The notes beneath the pieces are model-generated. The model searched no databases, was not told the origin of the DNA, and saw only the letters and a list, made by a program, of their open reading frames with translations. A stretch of DNA of 64,000 nt, from NCBI RefSeq assembly GCF_900167455.1, contig NZ_FUWJ01000012.1:28501-92500 (forward strand), given 5' to 3'. Positions 34,104 through 42,641 of the stretch are shown here, piece after piece. Within the stretch, counting starts at the first letter, position 1. Every line of letters begins with the position of its first letter. The position numbers and the translations under genes are program-made. Source of the DNA: Enhydrobacter aerosaccus (lineage in GTDB: Bacteria; Pseudomonadota; Alphaproteobacteria; Reyranellales; Reyranellaceae).

Positions 34104-34941
34104 CACGCTGCGGGCCGGGCCCGACCCGATGCTACCGCGCCTGGCGACGGTCCGGCGCCGGCGGCGTGACACGTCCCAGGTCTGGACGCTGGACATCGAG
34201 GACAGCGTTGTCTCGAACGAGCCTTTCGTGCCGGGTCAGTTCAACATGCTCGGTGTCTTCGGTGTGGGAGAGGTACCGATCAGCCTCAGCGGGGACCCCG
34301 CCGTACAAGACCAGCTCGTCCATACGATCCGCGCCGTCGGACCGGTGTCGAAGGCCCTGGTCCGCCTCAAGCCGGGAGAAGTGCTCGGCCTGCGCGGGCC
34401 GTTCGGCACCGGCTGGCCGGTGAGCGACGCAGTCGGGCGCGACGTGATCGTGATCGCCGGCGGCCTTGGTCTGGCTCCGCTTCGCCCGGCTCTCTACCGT
34501 CTGCTGGCTCAGCGCGAGCGTTACCGGAGCATTCAGCTGCTCTACGGGACGCGCAGCCCGGACGATATCCTGTTCCGGCGCGAGCTTCTGGCGTGGCGGC
34601 GCCGGCACGATATCGCCGTCGAGATCACCGTCGACCATGCGCCCGCCGACTGGACCGGCCATGTCGGCGTCGTGACGACGCTGGTCTCGCGGTCGTCTTT
34701 CGACCCGGCGCAGGCGATCGCCTTCGTCTGTGGCCCGGAGATCATGATGCGGTTCGCGATCGCCGCATTGGGTCAGGCCGGGCTGGCCGACGAGGCGATC
34801 TATCTGTCCATGGAGCGCAACATGCAATGCGCCGTCGGCGTCTGCGGCCACTGCCAGTTCGGCCCCAGCCTGGTCTGCCGCGACGGGCCCGTCTATCGGC
34901 ACGATCGCGTCCGATCCTTCCTTGGCGTGAAGGAGCTCTGA
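34081..34941 (+). CDS. Group 3b hydrogenase gamma subunit (FAD/NAD(P) + 2Fe-2S)
   Basis: A 286-residue ferredoxin-NADP-reductase-like protein (HydG/HyhG of sulfhydrogenases, not the FeFe maturase HydG). An FAD barrel (FVPGQFNMLGVFGVGEVPISLSGDP) is followed by an NAD(P) Rossmann domain (VIVIAGGLGLAPLRPALY) and a C-terminal [2Fe-2S] site MQCAVGVCGHCQFGPSLVC. It exchanges electrons with NAD(P)H. The start at 34081 overlaps the previous gene; an ATG at 34129 is an alternative. Confidence 0.9.
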   Translation: MSTAILPDTLRAGPDPMLPRLATVRRRRRDTSQVWTLDIEDSVVSNEPFVPGQFNMLGVFGVGEVPISLSGDPAVQDQLVHTIRAVGPVSKALVRLKPGEVLGLRGPFGTGWPVSDAVGRDVIVIAGGLGLAPLRPALYRLLAQRERYRSIQLLYGTRSPDDILFRRELLAWRRRHDIAVEITVDHAPADWTGHVGVVTTLVSRSSFDPAQAIAFVCGPEIMMRFAIAALGQAGLADEAIYLSMERNMQCAVGVCGHCQFGPSLVCRDGPVYRHDRVRSFLGVKEL

Positions 34942-34942
34942 C

Positions 34943-35725
34943 ATGCCGACACGGTCGAAGAAGCCGCGACTGGCGGTGTGGAAGTTCGCCTCGTGCGACG
35001 GCTGCCAGCTCACCCTGCTCGACTGTGAAGACGAGCTGCTGGCGGTCGCCGGCGCGATCGACATCGCCTATTTTCCGGAGGCGACCCGCGGCAAGATCGA
35101 GGGCCGCTATGACCTTTCCCTGGTCGAAGGCTCGATCACAACCCCGCACGATGCCGAGCGCATCCGCGAGGTGAGGCGGCGATCCGCTACCCTCGTGACC
35201 ATCGGCGCCTGTGCGACGGCCGGCGGCATCCAGGCCTTGCGCAATTTCGCCGACGTCAAGGAATACGCCTCCGTCGTCTATGCCAGGCCGGACTATATCG
35301 ACACACTCGCGACATCGACGGCGATCGCCGATCACGTCGCGGTCGACTTCGAACTGCGCGGCTGCCCCATCTCCAAGAAGCAACTGCTCGAGGTGATCGC
35401 GGCATATCTCGCGGGACGGCGCCCCCAGGCGCCCGCGCACAGCGTTTGCGTGGAGTGCAAACACAAGGGCAATGTCTGCGTGATGGTGGCGCACAAGACG
35501 CCCTGCCTCGGCCCCGTCACCCATGCCGGCTGCAACGCCCTCTGCCCGTCCTACGGTCGTGGCTGCTACGGCTGCTACGGTCCGATGGAATCTCCCAATG
35601 CCGTGTCGCTCAGCCAGTGGCTGAAGCCCCTGGGATTGGACGAACGGGATCTTCAACGCCTCTACCGGACCTTCAATGCGAATGCGCCCGCCTTTCGCAA
35701 GGAGAGCGAGCGCCATGGCCCGTAA
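34943..35725 (+). CDS. Group 3b [NiFe] hydrogenase small (delta) subunit
   Basis: A 260-residue small subunit. The proximal cluster motif is FASCDGCQLTLLDCE with GACATAGG and RGCPISKKQLLE. The C-terminal part has many cysteines (CVECKHKGNVC, PCLGPVTHAGCNALCP, GRGCYGCYGP) for the medial and distal clusters. There is no signal peptide, so it is cytoplasmic, as expected for group 3b. It starts two bases after the gamma stop and overlaps the large subunit by 11 bases. Confidence 0.93.
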   Translation: MPTRSKKPRLAVWKFASCDGCQLTLLDCEDELLAVAGAIDIAYFPEATRGKIEGRYDLSLVEGSITTPHDAERIREVRRRSATLVTIGACATAGGIQALRNFADVKEYASVVYARPDYIDTLATSTAIADHVAVDFELRGCPISKKQLLEVIAAYLAGRRPQAPAHSVCVECKHKGNVCVMVAHKTPCLGPVTHAGCNALCPSYGRGCYGCYGPMESPNAVSLSQWLKPLGLDERDLQRLYRTFNANAPAFRKESERHGP

Positions 35726-37004
35726 GACCATCAAGGTCAATTACCTCAGCCGCGTCGAGGGCGAAGGATCGTTGAAGGTCGTGGTGCGCGACGGCATCGT
35801 GCGCTCGGCCGAGCTCGGCATCTTCGAACCGCCGCGCTTCTTCGAAGCCTTCCTGCGCGGCCGATCCTTCGCCGAAGCGCCGGACATCACGTCGCGGATC
35901 TGCGGCATCTGCCCGGTGGCCTATCAGATGAGCGCGGTCCATGCGATGGAGAATGCATTGGGCGTTTCGATCGACGGCCCGCGGCGCGACCTCCGGCGAT
36001 TGCTGTATTGCGGCGAATGGATCGAAAGCCATGCGCTGCACATCTACATGCTGCATGCTCCAGACTTCCTGGGCTTCAACGGCGCCATCGACATGGCCCG
36101 CGAGCATGGCGACATCGTTCGGCGCGGCCTTGGCCTCAAGAAGGCCGGCAACGAGATCATGTCGTTGCTTGGCGGACGCGAGATCCATCCGATCAATGTG
36201 CGCGTCGGCGGCTTCTACAAGGTTCCAAGACGCCGCGAGCTCGCTACCCTGGCGGAGTCGCTGAAAGCAGCGCGTGATGCCGCCATCGAAACCGTGCGCT
36301 GGGTCGCGGGCTTCGAGTTTCCCGACCGCGAGCGGGACTATGTCTTCGTCGCGCTCAGCCATCCCGACGAGTACGCCCTGAACGAAGGGAGAATCGTCTC
36401 GAATCGCGGCCTCGATATTCCCGCAAGCCAATACGAGGAGCATTTCGAGGAAAGCCATGTCGCCCGTTCCACGGCCTTGCAGGCGCGCCTCAAGGATGGG
36501 CGCTCGTACCTGGTCGGCCCGCTGGCCCGGTATGCCTTGAACTTCGATCGGCTCTCGCCGCTCGCTCGCGAGATGGCGCGCGATGCCGGCCTCGGCCCGG
36601 TCTGCCGCAATCCCTTCAGGAGTATCGTGGTCCGTGCCGTCGAGGTGGTTTATGCCTGCGACGAAGCCCTGCGAATCATCGAGGGTTATGAAGAGCCAGC
36701 CCACGCGGCCGTCCCGGCCGAGGGTCGGGCCGGCACGGGCTATGGCGCGACCGAAGCGCCGCGCGGCCTGCTCTATCATCGCTATCGGCTGGACGCCGAT
36801 GGCAGCATCGCCGAAGCGCGCATCGTGCCGCCGACCTCGCAGAACCAGGCCAGCATCGAAGAAGATCTTGCCGGTTTCGTGCAGGACTCCCTCGATCTGC
36901 CGGACGAGGCCCTGCAACATCGCTGCGAACAGACGGTGCGGAACTACGATCCCTGTATCTCCTGCGCCACCCACTTCCTGCGCCTCGAGATGGATCGGGC
37001 CTGA
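35715..37004 (+). CDS. Group 3b [NiFe] hydrogenase large (alpha) subunit
   Basis: A 429-residue catalytic subunit. The two NiFe-binding motifs are RICGICPVAYQMSAVHAME (Cys63, Cys66) and DPCISCATH (Cys414, Cys417, His420). Nine residues follow His420, a short tail that a maturation protease would remove. It reversibly oxidises hydrogen with NAD(P) through the other three subunits; archaeal relatives also reduce sulfur. The ATG at 35715 gives the standard RVEGEGSL N-terminus. Confidence 0.95.
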   Translation: MARKTIKVNYLSRVEGEGSLKVVVRDGIVRSAELGIFEPPRFFEAFLRGRSFAEAPDITSRICGICPVAYQMSAVHAMENALGVSIDGPRRDLRRLLYCGEWIESHALHIYMLHAPDFLGFNGAIDMAREHGDIVRRGLGLKKAGNEIMSLLGGREIHPINVRVGGFYKVPRRRELATLAESLKAARDAAIETVRWVAGFEFPDRERDYVFVALSHPDEYALNEGRIVSNRGLDIPASQYEEHFEESHVARSTALQARLKDGRSYLVGPLARYALNFDRLSPLAREMARDAGLGPVCRNPFRSIVVRAVEVVYACDEALRIIEGYEEPAHAAVPAEGRAGTGYGATEAPRGLLYHRYRLDADGSIAEARIVPPTSQNQASIEEDLAGFVQDSLDLPDEALQHRCEQTVRNYDPCISCATHFLRLEMDRA

Positions 37005-37005
37005 C

Positions 37006-37497
37006 ATGGAAGGAGCCGCCGGGCGAACCCTCGTCATCGGGATCGGCAATCCCGCCCGGGCGGACGATGCGGTCGGCCGTGTCGTTGCGCGACGGTTACG
37101 GGCCGGCGAGACACTGCCCGGAGTCGAGATCGCCGAACTCGAGGGAGAGACGACTTCCCTCCTCGCTCTGTTCGAACGGGCCGATGTGGTCATCCTGATC
37201 GATGCCTGTGCGTCAAATCGGGCACCTGGAACGATCCATCGCTTCGACGCGCAGGCAGGCTCCCTGCCTGCGACAGCATTCAACGTCTCGACCCACGGCC
37301 TCGGCCTTGCTGAGGCGATCGAACTCGCACGCGTGCTCGGACAGTTGCCGCCTCGGTGCATCGTCTATGCCATCGAAGCAGCATCGGTCGAGCCGGGTCA
37401 ATCGCTGTCACCACAGGTAGCAGCCGCTGCGGATACGGTATGCGAGCGGATATTCACGGAGCTGGCGTCGGCAGCAGGAGAGTCGCAACATGCATGA
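37006..37497 (+). CDS. Hydrogenase maturation endopeptidase (HyaD/HycI family)
   Basis: A 163-residue peptidase beginning TLVIGIGNPARADDAVGRVVARRL, the family's nickel-binding start with the acidic residue at DD. EIAELEGETTSLLALFERADVVILIDAC follows, where the second acidic ligand resides, and STHGLGLAEAIELA supplies the histidine. It removes the tail of the large subunit after nickel insertion. It begins two bases after the large-subunit stop. Confidence 0.9.
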   Translation: MEGAAGRTLVIGIGNPARADDAVGRVVARRLRAGETLPGVEIAELEGETTSLLALFERADVVILIDACASNRAPGTIHRFDAQAGSLPATAFNVSTHGLGLAEAIELARVLGQLPPRCIVYAIEAASVEPGQSLSPQVAAAADTVCERIFTELASAAGESQHA

Positions 37498-37753
37498 GGC
37501 CTCGCTCATGACCAACCTCATGCGCCAGATCGACCGGATCTCGCAGGCCGAGAAGGCCAACCGTGTCGTGACTGTCTCCGTGTGGCTGGGCGCGCTGAGC
37601 CATATGTCGCCGGAGCACCTTGCCGAGCATTTCGTGGTGGCCGCCAAGGGTACGGTGGCGGAAGGAGCACAGTTGCGCACGACGGTATCCGATGATCCTG
37701 GACATCCCAACGCTCAGGACCTCCTGCTCCAAAGCGTCGAGCTGGACACCTGA
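37490..37753 (+). CDS. hypA: HypA-like nickel chaperone lacking the zinc domain
   Basis: An 87-residue HypA homologue. The nickel-binding N-terminus MHE is intact, as is the core VWLGALSHMSPEHLAEHFVVAAKGTVAEGAQL. In normal HypA (about 113-118 residues) a zinc loop with two CxxC pairs follows; here it is missing and the chain goes straight to TTVSDDPGHPNAQDLLLQSVELD, aligning with the usual C-terminal strand. There is no cysteine at all. The frame is intact, so this looks like a natural variant. It overlaps the protease gene by eight bases. Confidence 0.85.
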   Translation: MHEASLMTNLMRQIDRISQAEKANRVVTVSVWLGALSHMSPEHLAEHFVVAAKGTVAEGAQLRTTVSDDPGHPNAQDLLLQSVELDT

Positions 37754-37759
37754 CGCGCC

Positions 37760-40081
37760 ATGGCCGCTTCAGAGACATCGATGGCTCTCGTCACCGGCAT
37801 ACGCCGGCGGCAGCGCATCGAGGTGCACGGAGCGGTACAAGGCGTGGGCTTTCGACCCTTCGTCTATCGGCAGGCCACGGCACTGGGCCTGACCGGCTGG
37901 GTCGCGAATTCAATGGCTGGCCTCACCGTAGAGGCCGAAGGCGATGCGACCGATGTCGCGACGTTGATCGATGTCCTGCAGCAACCTCCCCTCCCCAATA
38001 CCCGCATCGCCGGCATATCGGTCTGCGACGTCGCGCTTCGGGGTGACGCCGGCTTCTCCGTCCGCGCGAGCGAGACTCTCGGTGCCTGCGCCGCCCAGAT
38101 CCAACCCGATATCGCCACGTGCCCGGCCTGCCTGGCCGAATTGTTCGATCCCGCAAATCGCCGCCATCGCTATCCCTTCATCAACTGCACCCAGTGCGGA
38201 CCGCGCTACAGCATCGTCGAGGACCTTCCCTACGACCGAGTGCGGACATCGATGCGCCATTTCACCATGTGCCCCGCCTGCCAGGCCGAATACGATAATC
38301 CAGCCGACAGGCGCTTCCATGCCGAACCGAATGCCTGCCCCGTGTGCGGTCCGCGACTGTCGCTTTGGAACGACCAAGGCGCGCCCCTGGCGCAGGACGA
38401 GCAGGCTCTGCAGACTGCAGTCGCGGCCATCCACGCCGGCAAGATCGTCGCCGTGAAAGGCATCGGCGGCTTTCACCTCATGGTCGATGCCCGCAATGAC
38501 GATGCCGTTCGCCGCCTGCGCGTCGGCAAGAGACGGCCAGAGAAGCCGTTCGCGGTGATGTTTCCCGACCTCGGCGACGTACGTGCGAGCTGCCGGGTCG
38601 ATGCCGAGGCAGAGGTTCTGCTCGCGGGGGCCGCCCGGCCGATTGTCCTGCTGGCTCACGAGGGCGGACCCATTGCCCCATCCGTCGCTCCGGACAGCCG
38701 GCGGTTGGGCGCCATGCTGCCATACTCGCCCCTTCATCATCTGCTGATGGCGGAACTCCGCTTCCCCGTCGTCGCGACGAGCGGCAATGTCAGCGACGAG
38801 CCGATCGTGACCGAGGAGGCGTCGGCGCCCGAGCGGTTGTCGGGATTAGCCGATCTCTTTCTGGTTCACGATCGCCCCATCGTCCGGCCGCTCGACGATT
38901 CAGTCGCTCAGATCGTTTGCGGGCGCCCGCAACTGCTGCGTCGTGCTCGCGGTTATGCCCCCGAAGCGCTCGCCGCCAAGAATGTCGGCGACGGCATCCT
39001 TGCCCTTGGCGGTCACCTCAAATCCGCCGTCGCGCTCTCAACCCGTGCCGGCATCCTTGTCAGCCAGCATCTGGGCGATCTCGAAACGTCACGCGCGCGC
39101 GAAGGCTTCCGTCAGGCGCTGGCCGAAGTCACCCACCTGACACGTCAGCACCCGCGCCTCGTCGCCCGCGACCTGCATCCAGACTATGCCTCGAGCCGGG
39201 CCGCCGATGCCTCCGGCGTGCCGGTCGTCGCCGTTCAGCATCATGTCGCCCACATTGCCGCGTGCCTCGGCGAACATGGGCTCGAGCCGCCGGCCCTTGG
39301 TGTTGCCTGGGACGGTACCGGCTATGGGCCCGACGGGACCGTCTGGGGTGGCGAGTTCATCCACCTCACCAAGGGAAGATGGCATCGCGTCGCGAGCCTG
39401 CGGCCCTTCCGCCTTTCCGGGGGTGACGCCGCCGCCCGCGAACCGCGCCGCTCTGCACTCGGATTGTTGTACGCGGCGTTCGGCGAGAAGGCCTTTTCAA
39501 TGACCGATCTACCGCCGGTCGCGACATACACTGCGGCAGAGTTGGCGATCCTGGGGACCGCGATGGCACGCGGCATCAACGCGCCATCGACCTCCAGCGT
39601 CGGCCGCCTGTTCGATGCCTTTGCGTCGTTGTGCGATCTGCAGCAACGAACGAGCTACGAGGGACAGGCCGCTCAGCGGTTCGAAGCGCTGACCGGGGGC
39701 GGCATCCCCTACGACCTTCCCATCCGAGCCGGCGCCGACGCGGCAGCCCCATTTCTGGTGGATTGGCACCCGGCCCTGGAGGCCATGCTGGCGGACCGCC
39801 ACAAGCCTGCCGATCCCAGCGCCGTCAGCGCGGCTCTGCATGGCGGGCTGGTTCGCGCGATCGTCGAGGTCGCGAGGCAGGTCGGCGAACACCGCGTGGT
39901 GCTGACAGGGGGATGCTTCCAGAATGTACGTCTGACCGAAGCGGCGGTATCGGCGCTGCAGGAGGCTGGGTTCACGCCCCTCTGGCATCAGCGGATTCCA
40001 CCCAACGACGGCGGTATTGCCCTGGGGCAAGTCGCCTGGACCGGCTGGCTGGAAGCGAAAGGAACCTCGTCATGTGCCTAG
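37760..40081 (+). CDS. hypF: Carbamoyltransferase HypF
   Basis: A 773-residue protein, full length. It has the N-terminal acylphosphatase domain (VHGAVQGVGFRPFVYRQA), two zinc fingers (CPACLAELFDPANRRHRYPFINCTQCGPRYS and CPACQAEYDNPADRRFHAEPNACPVCGPR), a YrdC domain (GKIVAVKGIGGFHLMVDA...KRRPEKPFAVMF) and a Kae1-like C-terminus (AVQHHVAHIAACL; LTGGCFQNVRL). It makes the carbamoyl group that becomes the cyanide ligands of the NiFe site. Confidence 0.96.
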   Translation: MAASETSMALVTGIRRRQRIEVHGAVQGVGFRPFVYRQATALGLTGWVANSMAGLTVEAEGDATDVATLIDVLQQPPLPNTRIAGISVCDVALRGDAGFSVRASETLGACAAQIQPDIATCPACLAELFDPANRRHRYPFINCTQCGPRYSIVEDLPYDRVRTSMRHFTMCPACQAEYDNPADRRFHAEPNACPVCGPRLSLWNDQGAPLAQDEQALQTAVAAIHAGKIVAVKGIGGFHLMVDARNDDAVRRLRVGKRRPEKPFAVMFPDLGDVRASCRVDAEAEVLLAGAARPIVLLAHEGGPIAPSVAPDSRRLGAMLPYSPLHHLLMAELRFPVVATSGNVSDEPIVTEEASAPERLSGLADLFLVHDRPIVRPLDDSVAQIVCGRPQLLRRARGYAPEALAAKNVGDGILALGGHLKSAVALSTRAGILVSQHLGDLETSRAREGFRQALAEVTHLTRQHPRLVARDLHPDYASSRAADASGVPVVAVQHHVAHIAACLGEHGLEPPALGVAWDGTGYGPDGTVWGGEFIHLTKGRWHRVASLRPFRLSGGDAAAREPRRSALGLLYAAFGEKAFSMTDLPPVATYTAAELAILGTAMARGINAPSTSSVGRLFDAFASLCDLQQRTSYEGQAAQRFEALTGGGIPYDLPIRAGADAAAPFLVDWHPALEAMLADRHKPADPSAVSAALHGGLVRAIVEVARQVGEHRVVLTGGCFQNVRLTEAAVSALQEAGFTPLWHQRIPPNDGGIALGQVAWTGWLEAKGTSSCA

Positions 40082-40308
40082 CCGTTCCAGGACGCATCAT
40101 CAGCCTCTCCGACGAGCAGACAGTGATGCGCACCGGCAGGATCGACTTTGGCGGGCTGATCAAGGAGGTCAATCTCGCCTATGTGCCCGAAGCGAGGATC
40201 GGGGACTACGTTCTCGTCCATGTCGGCTTCGCCCTCACCGTCATCGACGAAGCGGAGGCGGAGCGCGTGATCGGGCATCTGCGTCGGATCGATGAGCTGT
40301 CGGCATGA
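40072..40308 (+). CDS. hypC: Hydrogenase assembly chaperone HypC
   Basis: A 78-residue protein with the essential N-terminus MCLAVPGRI, whose Cys2 carries the Fe(CN)2CO unit with HypD. FGGLIKEVNLAYVPEARIGDYVLVHVGFAL is the OB-fold body. It overlaps the end of hypF by 10 bases and its stop overlaps the hypD ATG. Confidence 0.95.
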   Translation: MCLAVPGRIISLSDEQTVMRTGRIDFGGLIKEVNLAYVPEARIGDYVLVHVGFALTVIDEAEAERVIGHLRRIDELSA

Positions 40309-41414
40309 AATTCCGCGACGAGTATCGGGATCCTGCCCTTGCCCGCAGCCTCGTGGATCGCATTGCTTCCACGGTTACCCGTCCCTGGACGCTCATGGAG
40401 GTCTGTGGTGGTCAGACACATGCCATCGTCCGCTTCGGTATCGACCGACTGCTGCCCCTCGGGCTCGACCTCGTACACGGTCCCGGCTGTCCGGTGTGCG
40501 TCACGCCCGTCGAATACGTGGATAAGGCGATCGAGATCAGCCAGAGCCCGAACGTCATCTTATGCTCCTTCGGCGACATGCTGCGCGTACCAGGCAGCGA
40601 AGGCGATCTGCTCGCGGCAAAATCGCGTGGCGGGGACGTCAGGGCGATCTATTCCCCGCTCGATGCCCTCGACATCGCCCGCGACAATCCGCAACGGCAA
40701 GTCGTGTTCTTCGCCGTCGGGTTCGAGACGACCGCCGTGGCCAATGCCATGGCGGCGTACCGTGCCCGGCAGGAAGGGCTGAGCAATTTCTCGATGCTGG
40801 TCTCGCACGTGCTCGTGCCGCCGGCCATGCGCGCCATCCTCGACGCTCCGACAAATCATATCCAAGGCTTCCTGGCCGCCGGCCACGTCTGCACGGTGAT
40901 GGGCACCGAGGAATATGAACCGCTTGCCCAACGCTATCGCGTGCCGATTGTCGTTACCGGATTCGAACCGGTCGATATCCTGGAAGGAATCCTCCTTTGC
41001 GTCAGCCAGCTCGAGGCCGGCCGAGCCGAGGTGGAGAACCAATACAGCCGCTCCGTCCGTCGAACCGGGAATCAGGCGGCGCAAAAGATCATGCGCGACG
41101 TCTTCAAGGTCCGGCCCCGGCGCTGGCGCGGCATCGGCGACATTCCCGAAAGCGGCTTCGGTCTGGCCGACGCCTATCGGGATTTCGATGCCGAACATCG
41201 CTTTGGCGCCGTCGACACCGAAGACGAGCGGACCGGTGACTGCATCAGCGGTCTGGTTCTGCGCGGTGAGCGCAAGCCGCCCGAATGTCCGGCCTTCGGC
41301 ACGCGCTGCACGCCCGAGCATCCACTCGGCGTTACGATGGTGTCATCCGAAGGCGCTTGCGCCGCCTATCATCGCTATGGACGGCCACGTTCGGCAGAGC
41401 CTCGCCATGAGTGA
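40305..41414 (+). CDS. hypD: Hydrogenase formation protein HypD
   Basis: A 369-residue [4Fe-4S] protein. Conserved motifs are MEVCGGQTHAI, HGPGCPVCVTP, GFETTAVANA and the C-terminal cluster region CISGLVLRGERKPPECPAFGTRCTPEHPLGVTMVSSEGAC. It assembles the Fe(CN)2CO moiety with HypC. It starts inside the HypC stop codon (ATGA) and overlaps hypE by eight bases. Confidence 0.96.
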   Translation: MKFRDEYRDPALARSLVDRIASTVTRPWTLMEVCGGQTHAIVRFGIDRLLPLGLDLVHGPGCPVCVTPVEYVDKAIEISQSPNVILCSFGDMLRVPGSEGDLLAAKSRGGDVRAIYSPLDALDIARDNPQRQVVFFAVGFETTAVANAMAAYRARQEGLSNFSMLVSHVLVPPAMRAILDAPTNHIQGFLAAGHVCTVMGTEEYEPLAQRYRVPIVVTGFEPVDILEGILLCVSQLEAGRAEVENQYSRSVRRTGNQAAQKIMRDVFKVRPRRWRGIGDIPESGFGLADAYRDFDAEHRFGAVDTEDERTGDCISGLVLRGERKPPECPAFGTRCTPEHPLGVTMVSSEGACAAYHRYGRPRSAEPRHE

Positions 41415-42477
41415 CGGGAGCAAGAAAGGGAGAGACGGCACCTTCGCGCTGACCTGCGCGGTGCCGGATTCCGGCAATGACACGATTCAGCTTGCGCATG
41501 GCGGTGGTGGTCGCGCCATGGCGCGATTGTTCGACTCGATCGTTCGGCCCGCCTTCGACGATCCCGAGCTCGACCGCCGCCACGATGGCGCCGTCCTGCC
41601 CATTGAGGGCGCTCTTGCCTTCACCACGGACTCCTATGTGGTCAAGCCGCTCTTCTTCCCGGGCGGCGATATCGGCACGCTGGCGGTGAACGGCACGGTC
41701 AACGACTTGGCCATGTGCGGCGCCAAGCCCCTTTATCTCAGCGTCGGCTTCATCTTGGAGGAGGGCTTCCCGCTCGCCAGCCTGCGCCGCATTGCGTGCT
41801 CGATGCGCGATGCCGCAAGAGCAGCCCATGTCAGGCTCGTTACCGGGGACACCAAGGTGGTCGATCACGGCAAGGCCGACGGAGTCTTCATCAACACGTC
41901 GGGTGTGGGGCAGATCGTGGCGCCGACGCCCATCGGCCCCAACGCGATCTGCAGCGGCGACGCGATCATCCTGAGCGGAGATATCGGCCGACACGGAATG
42001 GCGGTCATGGCCGCACGCGAAGGATTTGGTTTCGAGACGCCGATCGAAAGCGATTGCGCGCCCATCGCGGCTCCGGTCCTGGCATTGATCGAAGCGGGCA
42101 TCGGCGTTCACTGCCTGCGCGATCTTACGCGCGGCGGGCTGGCGAGCGCCCTGGTCGAGATCGCCGAAACAGGCCGACAGGCCATCACCATCGATGAGAC
42201 GGCGGTGCCGGTGCGTCCTGAGGTCGGGGCCGCATGCGAGTTGCTCGGCCTCGATCCGCTGCATGTCGCCAACGAAGGACGGTTCGTGGCTTTTGTCTCC
42301 CGTCGGGACAAGGACCGGGCGCTGGAGGTGCTCCGACGTCTGGACATCACGAGCGGCGCGGTGGTCCTTGGCGAAGTGCACGATGGTCCTCCCGGTCAGG
42401 TTTCCTGTCGCGGTCCACTCGGTGTCGATCGCGTCCTCGACATGCTGAATGGCGAGCAGCTTCCGCGAATCTGCTAA
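41407..42477 (+). CDS. hypE: Hydrogenase expression/formation protein HypE
   Basis: A 356-residue AIR-synthase-like ATPase. LAHGGGGRAMARLFDSI is the nucleotide-binding start and the chain ends in the required PRIC, whose cysteine is carbamoylated then dehydrated to thiocyanate. It is the last gene of the operon; hypB is not found in the operon or elsewhere in the window. Confidence 0.95.
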   Translation: MSDGSKKGRDGTFALTCAVPDSGNDTIQLAHGGGGRAMARLFDSIVRPAFDDPELDRRHDGAVLPIEGALAFTTDSYVVKPLFFPGGDIGTLAVNGTVNDLAMCGAKPLYLSVGFILEEGFPLASLRRIACSMRDAARAAHVRLVTGDTKVVDHGKADGVFINTSGVGQIVAPTPIGPNAICSGDAIILSGDIGRHGMAVMAAREGFGFETPIESDCAPIAAPVLALIEAGIGVHCLRDLTRGGLASALVEIAETGRQAITIDETAVPVRPEVGAACELLGLDPLHVANEGRFVAFVSRRDKDRALEVLRRLDITSGAVVLGEVHDGPPGQVSCRGPLGVDRVLDMLNGEQLPRIC

Positions 42478-42641
42478 CTGGCGGGTCGCCTGAATCTGAC
42501 TCGAGCGTCACGTTCTCATCGCGGAATGTACCAGCCGCCGTCTGTTGTGCACCCGTTTGCGCCTCCTCTAGCCTCGACACTGCGACAAAGGGCTAGCACC
42601 GCAAGAAACAAACAGCAAAAGCGCCGAAGGGGGAAACACTG

